64,000 bases of DNA. Origin: Phoronis australis (Eukaryota > Phoronida > Phoronidae). Shown in pieces: positions 33,791 through 46,000 of the stretch; within the stretch, counting starts at the first letter, position 1, and the number at the start of each line of letters is the position of its first letter. A program made the translations under genes and the position numbers. The notes beneath the pieces are model-generated. The model was not told where the DNA came from. It did no database searches and saw only the letters and a program-made list of their open reading frames with translations. The stretch spans positions 378,864 to 442,863 of the forward strand of contig NMRA01000060.1 in assembly GCA_002633005.1 (NCBI GenBank), given 5' to 3'.

Positions 33791-36700
33791 TCATGACGAC
33801 AGCTGCTGTGAACTTGTCCGTTTCAACTGAACTTTTGCATCTTCGCTGCCAGAATGTTCAACTTTATCTGGGTTGATGCGGTTCTCCACAGCAACTGGCT
33901 GGTCCGTTTTGAGGCAGAAGACTGGCTTGTTCGATGAAGGCGGTGACGGCATTTCTACGGAAGCGTCGTCCGATTTAAACTCTTGTTTGCTACTGCCAGA
34001 ATCCTTCAACGACGAATTAGGTGTCCCTGAATCGGCATACAAAGGTTCACTGCTGCTCCGAGATCGCTGCTGATCCACAGGGGGTAGTAGCTGAGGAAGA
34101 GGTGTGTCGCCCTCGTGGTCCGACAAGAGCGACAACACAGGTGAGGTGTGCGGTATCAAAGTCTTGGGACTGCTGTGTGCACGTGGCTTCACATTCATCT
34201 CCTTAGAATCATCCACAGACGGATTCACAACCGACACAACATCACTTTTATCAACACTTTCTCTTGTTGCGTGATTTTCTTTGTTAATTACACTATGTTT
34301 CGACACCATATCAGGTGTGCTGGTACTATCTGTATCATGACTGGCTCCTGGAATTTCTGAAGTATTCCCTGAATGTAATCTGTCCGCTGACACGTGACTT
34401 GCAGGACTAGAGGAAGCTTGTTCTTTAGTTGTGCGACGAGGACTGTGGACTCGAGCATAGCCTGGCACAATATAAGATAATATTTCCGTTACACAATAGT
34501 GTTTACTACGTGACGCAACTATAGCCACGTTTTTTTAATTAAGCTGAAGTTTGTATCGTTGAGCTGGCTGAAAACAAAAATTGAATTAAGACTTTACCTC
34601 TGACTCATAAAATTGGTCTCCTAACATTCTTTACCATGACAGGATTCTGTTTCTGTTACCAACAAGACCATTGAGACCATTATTGATTCTAGAAAACCCT
34701 TCAGAGTTTATTGGGGTTGGACAACCACAGATTTGTGGACTCAAAAATGTCACATGGACACATTGCCTGTGACTTGAGTTGCTGGGTCATTCGGAAATAA
34801 TTGAAAATTGGATGAGAGTGGTAATGTTTTAAACACCAAAGCACTTCGGTTACAAATTTAACATTGACAGCTAAACAGGGAGGAAACACAGCTTAAAGTG
34901 GAACTTGCACGTTAATTCATTATTTCTGTGATTGCCTTGTCAAATTAGTTAGAAAACACAACATATAGCGAGGATGTGAATATGAAGTAGGTTGAAAATT
35001 GCCAAATGTTTTTAAGAACGAGATTTGTGTCGAAAATGATGTGCCGTAAATCACTCAACAGTGTCCAGTAAGTATCGTGACATGGTGTTGGGGAATAACA
35101 CTGCATGATGCCAGCTATGAGAGCATCCAAGGTACATGATTAGTGCAAAGGTCACTTATTTGCAGAATTTTTTGTTTTCACATTTACAAGTTGTCAGTGA
35201 ATAGAACTGTACTTTGTTTAGCATAGATGATGTTCAAATAGCATTGTTGTTTAGTTTCTGCTACACATTAGCACAGTTTAAAGTGCAATAAACAATAAAC
35301 CAGTGGATTCTGCTAAAAACCAATACTTGCGTTAAGCCAGTTAATGTACTGTTACACAATCAGTTTCATCTTGTTCCTAACTCGTTATTGCTTTAGATGA
35401 GGCACATTACGTTACTGGTTCCACCTAATTCATTGTAGCGAATTTCAACTCAAACAAGGGATAACAATGCGATGCCATTACTTTGGAAGAGCAGAGACAC
35501 TTGTAAAGTAAGTTTTTCTACTAATACTTAAGCATGGTTAACAACTAAAAAAAAGTTACAGCCCTTAAGCTACACACAGCGTAATGTGTAAACATTTCAG
35601 ATTTAGCCTGGCGTACATTTTCAAGCTTTTACGTGTGGAAAGAGCTACGTTCTTAAGACAGTTTGAAGTGAACTACGTGCTGAATTATGTAATTCACTGA
35701 ACAGGAATTTCCACTGCAATTTTACAGTGTTATACAGTACTATGGACTGACTAGAGTTTATTGCCTGCACCTGCGGCGTCAGTTACCAATCAAAACTTGA
35801 TGCATTCTATTTAATTTAAAGTTGGCAGATTTCTACTCAATTATTGCTCTATGACGTTTTTTAGATTTATTATGAAAGTACACGCAATCCACATCTGCTC
35901 CAAACTTGCCGAACCAAACAATTTTTGACATGGAATCATGGTGGACTGTCAATGAAGCCAGCCAACTCTATACAGCGTTCAACGAAATTTCAATTATAGT
36001 TTTCCCTAAAATGATAAGTACACTCTGACCAGAATGTAGTATCACACAAATGCGACTGAGGCATAACACAAAAGCTAAATCGTGAACACAAGTCAATATA
36101 GATACCTGGACTACTCCGACCTGACGGGGATGAGCCTTTGCGCGAGCTTCCCGATGGCGATGAGCCCTTGCGCGAGTTCCCTGAGGAGCGACGTTCCTTT
36201 CTGCGAGCTGACAAGTCCTCTAGCGGTATTTCCACCTGGGCACTACCGTCCGATGAAGACCTACTATGGCGGTGCTCAGTTGTGGGGTGTAGGGCCTGAA
36301 AAGCTGAGGTGGCCTCTACTGCTTGCTCCACCTCAGGGGACGAGGTTCTACCCTCACCATCTAGAGCGCTGCCACTGTTGGTGCTGCGGTGCCTGTGGTG
36401 ACGCCGGTGGTGATGATGGTCCGTCAGGGCATTGGAGCGCGGTCGGGATGAGGATGGCTGACTTTTAACTGGTGGCAAAAAGGAAAAGAAAAAAATGGTT
36501 GTAAATACTTCACAAAGCACTGACAATGGTTGCATGAAAGATTGTCTCATGATTCGATCACCTAAATCCTTTTATAAAATCTATTGTCAGCTTGCTAAAT
36601 TTCACCAGGAAACGCTTTCACCAACAAATTTACGAAAATGGCCACCAGCTACCTCTGGCCACAGTGTGGTAAAGTTATCTCACCTGAGCAGAGCAACCAA

Positions 36701-37025
36701 AACTGGGAAGTATTTCAGAAAAAATTTGATAACTCCTATCATAAACCCACATCTGTCTTATTAAATAATCTGTCTCTTTCCACCTCCACACAACAAGATC
36801 ATTAACCAAGCAAAATTACAAACAAGGACAGTAAGGCAGAGCTTTGCCAGTCAATCAGCAGCAGATTCTCCTTACCTGACCTGGGCCTAGAGTGACTGTC
36901 CTGTTGACGGACAGCTTGGAAGGCGGGCACATTGCCCACAGAGGCAAAGACAGATTGCTGCAGTTGGTCCTGGGAGGTGCGTGATATTCTCTGGTCACGA
37001 GGGGCCATCAGGGGCATGACACGAC
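33791..37025 (-). CDS. CLEC16A: CLEC16A exons 21-23: disordered C-terminal tail
   Basis: Residues 831-1223. Exon 21 keeps the short conserved block [12 protein letters not shown]. Exon 22 is Ser, His and Arg rich: [13 protein letters not shown], then [22 protein letters not shown] and two copies of SRKGSSPSG encoded by a near-perfect 24-base repeat at about 36115-36170. Exon 23 is Ser/Thr/Pro rich, with [20 protein letters not shown] matching the human PPVD block near its C-terminus, then [15 protein letters not shown] and [11 protein letters not shown], ending QQLSS before the stop. Low complexity is usual for this tail, but it is longer here than in human, which accounts for most of the extra length. 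Confidence 0.9.
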
Positions 37026-40000
37026 CTGAGCAAATATGACGCGTGTTAGGACATGAGGAAATTGATAAGATGTCGATCAAATTTTATTTTTGCCAACGTT
37101 CTGATGTGGCTCTGAATTACAGCCAACTTCAAACCACCGTTTCACATTGACTTATTTTCTTAAACCAACTGTCTTCTTAACACGATATCATACAAGTATA
37201 ACTGAGCTGCATCTTTACCAGTCCTTATCCCCTTTCTTATTTTGAGCATGAAACTTAACAGCAATTGGTTTTCTTTCAGTAGTATTTACTAAATGGAACT
37301 CCATAGCTCACTAGTGACATTTGCCACTAAATTCATCTCCACAAACTCACTAGTTAGAAGTAGGCAACATTAATTTATTGACCGAACCATCTGCAATGAG
37401 AGAGCTAACCAGTGCCACAATTGCACCTAACATGTTTACAAAAAACAGCTACCTTCACTAAATACAGTGCACAAATACACACCTGGGACTGCTAGTGGCG
37501 GCGGTGTCCTAGTCTGGAACTGACTGCCATAGACACTGCCGCTCCCCCCACTGCCCATGGACTCCAACATGTCGCTGGGAACGTCCAAGAGTCGAGCGAT
37601 CATCAACATCTTACGCTGCCGAGCCTTAGCTCGTCCTTTGGTGAGGCGTTGCTTGGCCGCCATGCACCGGATGTGGTCGTCAAACGTAAACTTGGCAGCA
37701 AGGAGCGGGAATGGCCGGCCGTGAGCAGATGCCGATGGACGGTGGATAGACACGTGCAGTGACCGACTGTCTTCTTTGTCGCCAGTCACGTCAACATCCT
37801 GTGGTGATACAATAACACAATCATCACTTTTTAAAAAGCAGGTAACTGATCAACAGAATCTCAATGGTGCCTGTAAGTAAATGACACAGTATTAAGAAGC
37901 ATGTTTAACATAATTCAGTTGGTGAAAGGAGACTTGAATGAGAGGCATTTTGCAACAAGAAAACAATGTACTATGACAGGTAACTCCTTATAGACACTTG
38001 TTTCATCTAAATACTGTTCATTCACATGACACATTCAGAAGCAAAGATGCCTCAAGCAGATTCATTTTAGGGTCGCTTTGGGAACAGAGTCGGAGAACTG
38101 TGAGTCAGCTCAGAGATGTTCATGTAATGCCTGGCCAATAGAGTGCAGTGACAGGTATTTCAATGCATCATTAGTACAGGCAGCATAACAAACAAGAATA
38201 TACACAAACAAGAAGATACCAAAACAGCTGATGGTTAGCAGCCTATGAATTATGATAAAACGTCACCTGGAGAAATCCGACAAACTTGACGATGCCCCAC
38301 CCAAGCCGCTTGGTGTCAGGCTCAACCAGGATGAGTTGCAGGACATCGATGACCAGGAACCGCCGATCCTTCTTGCCATCCTTGGATGTTACAGCACAGG
38401 CTATGAGATCACTATTGTCTGGAAAAATGGGAAGTAAAATCTGAAGCAAATGAGAACAGTATGGATACAATGGAAAGTCTGAAGCAAGCGAGTCTGCTGT
38501 AGCTGAAAGACAGGAAAGTAATGGGAAACACACGGAGACTATGCCTAGGCAATGGGAGGTCAAATGTGAAGCAGCACAGTATCACTTGTCACTTATTTGG
38601 GAAGGAACGTGTGAAGTGTCGCAGTCTGATATGTCTGGAAATGGAATGGGGAACGTGAAGCAGTCATACTGTACCTGCAACACTGGACTCAGTGAAGACT
38701 AGTGTGTCTGGAAAACGGGAAGGAAATTTGATGCAGTTTAGTACAATTAGAAACGTTAGTCTATTTGAAAATGGGAAGGTGTAGAGCATGACCATTTGTT
38801 TTACTTGGGAAATGCGAGCAAAAACGTGAAGCAGTCCATTTCAGTAAGCAATAAAGATGGAACTGCAAATGTGAAGCATTCGCCTACAATGAACCAGAAA
38901 TCATGGGAAAATAAGAGTGAGTTCATCACATTTAGCAAGGGTAAAAACATTGGCACACATCTGGAAACAAAAAGGTGTGAACCTAGTGAAATAGGACGAA
39001 AACAATGAATTGGTCAAGTTTAGCCTGATAGTACACGTAGGAGTAGCAAAGTGTGAAAGTGTAAGTTAACAAGAATTGAGAGCAATGCTAGAAACAAACA
39101 AAAACAAGGAAATAGAATTGTTGTTCATTCTATACAAATGAACAATCAAGAGAAAAAACAAAATTCAAGCTACAGCTGTAGCAAGTGTTAAAACTAATAA
39201 AACCATTCTCTTGGCCACTTCCACACTGCCTCTGGCTGCCACCATTGCACCACCCCCAACCAAATTTGAGAAAGCGCTGGTACAGATTTGTCAATATTTT
39301 TCAATTACTTAAAAAAATGTGAATTTTGTAACTTTACACCAAAACGTTCAGCATTTCAGAGATGTCACCTTTTTGCTGTCAGTTTGTAATTGAACAGAGT
39401 GTCTCAAATAAACACTTTTAACTGGAACAGACACAGTCATTTCACAAACATATAGCTGCAGGACAAGACAAAGACAGAATCCGAGATACCAGTATCAAGA
39501 AAATTGACCAAGCTTCCTCTTGTCTAAAATCGGCAAAATTTCAGCAAAATGACTTAGAGCTATTTTCATCTATTCCATTCAAGGTTTATGCCATATCTAT
39601 AGGAATTTCATCTATGTTTCCTGCACAAGGGCCAGTTTAGCCATGTTTATGTGATGCTTAGCTATGACAGTGTACCACTACTCATTACAAGGTGCCAACA
39701 GCATAGAGCACCTGTCAAACCTGTACATGCAGAGGCAGGGTGACAGGAAACTAGGCGAAGACTTACTGAGATCCAAGACGTCTCCCAGCTTGACACACTC
39801 ATCAGTTTTGGTCAGGGGAAGCTGTGTCTCTTGTTCATTACACAGCTCCAGGGACAATGCTCTGATGAGGAAGAACACTCGAATAGCCTACAAGGAATCA
39901 ACATGAATTGTAAGGGTGACAACACACCATAATGCTACGCCAACAGTAAAAACATGTTTGGTCTGGGACATACCACCAAAGTAGTTCAATTATTCCTTAT

Positions 40001-43000
40001 ATTGTGCAATTATTTAATTTTTATTCGTTTATTTCTTATTTTTTGTGCTTCACTGGAAGGCCATGGTGTAAATAAAATGCTAAATATTTCTGACTTATCC
40101 TCGTCATATTTCATGTCCCAGTATTCTATACATAGTGCGTTGCGATTTTATAGGAGATTTGCAAAAATAAAATTCAATCAATCAGTCAAGCAGACAGCCA
40201 TTCCATTATCAGACAAACTGTGAAACCTAGTAGGTAAGGCCATGGGCTAAGAGCCAAATAACATATTTTTGGGAACAACCAAAAATGCAATGAGCTTATA
40301 TTGCGAATATCATATTCAATTTAACTTGAGTTCTAGTCAGATTACAAATAAACCTAAATATGATCATGGTCTTATTTGAATACGAGACCATTCTGAAAAA
40401 CAATACCATGGCCTTAATGTATACAAGTTTGCAGTATCCAGACTTTACTCTAACTGTGACTGTGACGAACCCATCCCTACTCACCCTCCGTGCCCTCTCC
40501 ACCTCGCCACAAGGCAGCCTCTTGTTGAACTCTATCCCTGTCAGTGGGGTACCCGTCGGCTGAAGAAGGATGGACGCGTCCATTGTCAAGTATTCCACAT
40601 TGAGGGGTTTCTTCTAAAATATCATTAAGGGTGACACAAATGTTTAAATGGAAGTACTGCGGGTATCGAATAAAGAATGAACATTTTACTCGACATTAAA
40701 ATAATGAGTGGATTAGAATTTGACGCCCACCCAGATGCTAATCTATCATGGATTCAATTTATAATCAACACTAGTACACATTTGTACGACTGAGTCGTCT
40801 TCAGCAATGCAGCTGAATGCCTTGCTCAAGGACACACCCACAATGCACGTGGAGTCTGAAGTTGAACCCATGACCTTTGAGTTGAGAGACCACCTTGCCA
40901 CACAGACACAGTAATTACTTTCAGAATTTCAGCTAAAAAATCAACGCAGTTTCCTTTAAGATTAATCAACGGCATGCCACACATTCTGACAGATACGATC
41001 AACAGAAAGCAGCTAACAGAGGTGATCACCATTCGTGAATTATTTAATGAAGGCAAAGACTTTTCTGAACATATCCTATAACAGAACCTTATGAACAAAC
41101 ACAGACAGTCTTTACAACAGTTAGTTAGCACTTACCATCATGTCTCTGAACTCATCTTCAAACATGTCCATAAACATCTCCTCGGACTGAAATGAGCAGA
41201 AAACAACATACAATTGATGGCTATGTGGCAAAACTACTCAACACATGTACACACCCCAGCAAACACATTTTCATTCACATGCACCTTGTCTATAGCTGCA
41301 TTAACAAAAGATGGGAAACTTATACACGACTGCAAGGCAGAGTCTAACACGCTACAAACTGGGAACACATTGATACAATAAAAAATAATATGATATTATT
41401 TAAAGAAATATGTTCTTTATGATAGACCGCATTTAAGACGACATTACAGAATGCATGGTGGGATATGCTGTGGTACAGTGTCACTGGATCAATTAAAAAC
41501 TTTCTGAAATTTTGCCTTTGAAGAAATATTTTTTCTTCCGTCTTTTCTAGAAACTATTACAGGTGAAGAATTACCAGAACTACATGGACTTGGCTAAATA
41601 CGTAAAAATCAGTTACCATGTTACCACTCCTGACATCTGACTCACCCCGTAACACAACCTTGCCATGTTCCAATTCAGTCTGTACAAATCCCTCATTATG
41701 TTCATACCCCCTGAAACACTCACCCTGTAGTCCCTCAGCATGACTCACCCAATAACAATCCTTCGTCTTCATACCACCTACACCAGACTCACCCTCTGCT
41801 CCCTCAACATGACTCACCCTGTAATAATTCCTCAACATATGCATGCTCTCCTCCCTTGCGGCCAGGATACAGGCCAGGTGACGGTCCTGCAGGTAACACA
41901 CCTTCTCACCGGCCGCGTTACCAAACACCAGCTGCTTCAGCAGTAGGATACTCATTTCCAGGGTTGCTAGGCGCACTCGGCCAGCTGTAATAGTGGGCCA
42001 ATGAAATGTTGTTACAGTTGACAATCTCCGCGGTCATCATTTCAATATCTAATCACACACCCTGACAGTTTCGTCTGCATGTCCGAGACAGGACATTGAA
42101 ATAGCAGAATCATCAATTTTAAATCAAATACAATTCCTGGAATAGTTTTGAAGGCTGAGTCAGAATGAGTTCATTGATGTACGGATTTTGGAATCATTAG
42201 ATATTGGGTATTCTCCGTGTATTACACGTTTGTAATGTGGATTGGAAGCTTGTTGCATGACATCAACCAATCTAAATGCAGTATGTGGGAACAAAACTTG
42301 AGCACGTGTTTGACTACAAACCAAATCACACAGACCATCATCTCACACTTACTGCGACAGCGTAGCTAACATGCTCGATGAACCTGTCTCAGAAATGTGC
42401 AACCAATCACAAAACCGCATCTCTGAGATGTAAATATCCTAAATATGCCCCTGCATCGCACATTTCTTCTCTTTTAGAAAAATGGTAAGTATACCTGGTT
42501 GGCATCCAAGTGTGATAATCTTGATGAGCCGTTCAACAAGGGACACGTTGTAGTGATCCTTCTTCTGTAAACAATCAATCAACAAATGATCAATCATTAA
42601 TAAATGCACAGGTTAACACGAAGCAGACACCAAGACCTGCAAACATCTTCAGGCATGTAATCAGAGCCCACAGTTAACGTTTTAAAAACTTTCATCTCAC
42701 TGCTTTCAGGAAAAAATGCTCTGTGCTATTATGTAATTAGACACAAGGGCCAAGGCCTTAAAGGAAAATTCTGTCGTATCTCCAACGCCAACAACTCATT
42801 AGATACACTAGCTGTTGCCTTCAAAATAATTAAATGCTATTCTTTATAACATCTGTCCATGGTTAATACTTCTACCTCCTGTTGAACAACTTGAGTAACA
42901 TGATTGTTGACATAGTTTTCCTATCAATTGAGCAGCTGGTGCTTAATGGTAATAAGAGCACAAGTCTGTGATATCGAATATCATGAATATCAGATACTAC

Positions 43001-46000
43001 AATCAGGCAAAATGAAATGTAGTCAGTGTCTCAATAGCGCCGGCATCAGTGACATGAATTAATATTTCCGAGTCAGAATCAGACCTGCTAACTGAAGCCA
43101 TATATACACACACGCACGAACGCACGCTCGCACACATATACATGTTGCATTGAAAAGTAAGCTGTTCTTTGCTTTAATTTGTTTGTACAACAAACTTTCG
43201 GAGTGTCTACACAAGTGTCTTTCATCGGATGGTAGTTGAGATAATAGATCGCCCAGTGTATGCAACCTTATATTCGTGTTTAATGTCATTGTTCTTGTTT
43301 CATGTATCTTACACGATAGCGTTTATGATTTTTAAATTTATTTGCCTTTGATGACTGATGTATAGTCGAAGTACCGCTACTGTTTTATTGTGAAATGTTT
43401 TGTACACTTTTATTATATATTTACTCATATATATGTGTTCGTGATGCCACTTACACTGGGCGATCTATTATATCAACTACAATCCGATGAAAGACACTTG
43501 TGTAGACACTACGAAAGTTTGTTGCACAAACTAATTAAAGCAAAGAACAGCTTACTTTTCAATGCAACAAGTATAAAAGAAGGTCTGCTACCCAAATACA
43601 CAGATATACATATACATATACCATACATATATTATACATATACATATATATAGTGAATAACCCATGTCTGTTGTTGAAATCCTACCTACCGTGGATTTGT
43701 CTGTTGGCATAAACACCGTATCTAGTAGTGACTGACGAATACCTGCAGAATAGAAAACAATTTAGAGTCAGATAACAGTTGACCAACTTAAGTGCACGTC
43801 ACAACTACATGTAAACAAATTTGTGAAAAATAATAGTCGTTATTCTTCAGTCTAATGCCCGTAAGGTGACCAAAACTAAAACATGGGTCAGGTTTGTACG
43901 AAAGTTATAAAGTTGAATACCAACAACACATCATATTACTGAGTGGCACGTTAGCACTGTTGAACAACAGCTTTTGTCAAGTACCAATCAAACTTTTCCA
44001 GTCACTAAGATTGAAAGTTTTTAGCAACTGACAAACTGGCATATTCGTTAATATACCAAACACTTTTACATCATGATAGTGAGTTTAAATTTACATGTCT
44101 CCTAGTGCGAAATCTGCGACAACATGCACAGTACAAGCTGTATCAAGTTACGGTGCAATACATGACATAACATAACTTAACAACATCGAGCAATAAATAA
44201 CCATAGGGAATGTAAAATCATCCTGAACAGAAGTTGCAGAGACCCTGCAAAACATGGTGGGGTAAACAAATAAACCAGAGTAGTCAGTATTCCTCCGCAA
44301 TGAACCACAAGCAGGAAACTTTCATTCACACGCAAAATTTTTCCGCAAACACTATTTTTTCGGACATTCAGTATTATCGTTCCCAAGCACAACAATTATG
44401 TTTTGTGAACATCTCCGCTTCCTCGAACCACAGATCTTTCCTTAAAACAGCATTCTTTTCCCACAGACAACTGTGCGTGAAAAGAGAATGCCACAACTGA
44501 AAATGTCGATTGACGATATCAGGAAGACTGGCGACTCTGAAAACAAGCACAACTCAACAACAGCTAACGTACCAGCTATCCAGGGCGAAACCAAAATGGA
44601 TCAACAGTGAATTAGGTCAACCACAAAAAAGACACTAGCATTGCTAACTAACACACCACCAAAGGTATAATTAACTAGGTGTTGCCATGTTTGACGCTTG
44701 TTATATAACAAACCAAGTAAACATTTTAGCAGAGATTAATCTCTGTGCTAAATTAGTAGTAGTAGTTATACGGACTGGTACCTTAAGTCCTGTAACTAAA
44801 CAATCAACATTAACCGGGTTGTTAATATTAAGACATTGATCTACACTATTTAAAATTATTTGGAAGCCCCAACCAAATGTAACAATGTAACACAAACATT
44901 TGTGAAAATGTTGGAACTTAAGAAATTTACTAGGTTCAACAAAATGATGTCTCAATGTAAAAAGTTTCATGCGCAGGGAATTCCAATTAACTTTACTACA
45001 AAAAGAAAATTCAACAATAAAATTCAATCATTCTTTTTTCAAGGTGTAGTCAATTATTCGCATTACCAAGTCACAGCACCTGACATCAGAGTCAGGATAT
45101 GGCCATAACCCATCATACTGCAGTTCTCTGCACCGTTACAAAACAAACAAATTTATTTTGTAAAGTCTAGTAACTCCAACTGTAACTTGTAAATACTATT
45201 AACTCCGTCGGTAATTTGTCAAAACATACAACATACCAGGATTGTGTCCCAGGGCGTACAGCAAGCAGAGAGAAAACAGCGCTTGATAGTCGTTGTCCAC
45301 GCATTCCAGTGCATTAAAGATGGCCTCCAAATATGGCCGTTCGGCCAGCGAGAACTCTGTCTGGACCAGAGGCTCTCCGAGAGGGACGGCGGTGACGGTG
45401 CTGGCGGATGTGACCAAAAGTTTCTCGTCATCAGTGGTGTTGTTAACGCGTGTTTCACCTGTGAGATAAAATCCCGAATTATTATAGGAGATAATAAAAA
45501 TATACAGCTGCATGATCCTGTCATGAAAAATAAGGAAACTTGAATTCACCAATAAGCCGATTCACAGCTGTTTTATCAAACCACCTCTAGTACATGCCGT
45601 GTGCAAACAATGTCTGGGATACAATACATGGTGAAAGGTAAGGGTCTATGATGTCAGTAAAATTACAAGAAACTGTGCAATCACCAATTGCGTAACAATT
45701 TCAATATAATGTCAGCGCTTGGTTTGGCAACCTACAGGTAACTGATGAGATCTCAGATTGTATTTGGCGATCTAAAATTTTTGGCAGATCGCCAAGTTGG
45801 AAATCATCCACGTTAACAAGAATTAACAATGCACGGATCCCTGCAAGCACATACAAGAAATTCAAGAAGTACTGAATGTTGACAACATGACTGCCAGGTC
45901 GAGTTCATTATGCTACACACACAATACATATAAATTGCACGGCAGTAAATATGAGACATGGTAACAATTAAGACACAGATGAAATAGTAATACATTAAAA

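Noticed and set aside
33541-33876. Lys/Glu-rich protein (KKRKLEIKKEEIETKKEK)
   Set aside because: The first half is the MITE's AAAAGAGGAAA tract, shared with 29558-29812; the second half is antisense to CLEC16A exon 23.
36082-36468. Plus-strand frame of 128 residues
   Set aside because: Exact antisense shadow of CLEC16A exon 22.
43454-43568. Second hammerhead ribozyme
   Set aside because: CCGATGA replaces the invariant CUGANGA and no proper stem II forms before CGAAAG.
43059-43653. Paired protein frames on opposite strands ([18 protein letters not shown] type)
   Set aside because: They come from the two arms of one inverted repeat, which necessarily read alike on opposite strands.
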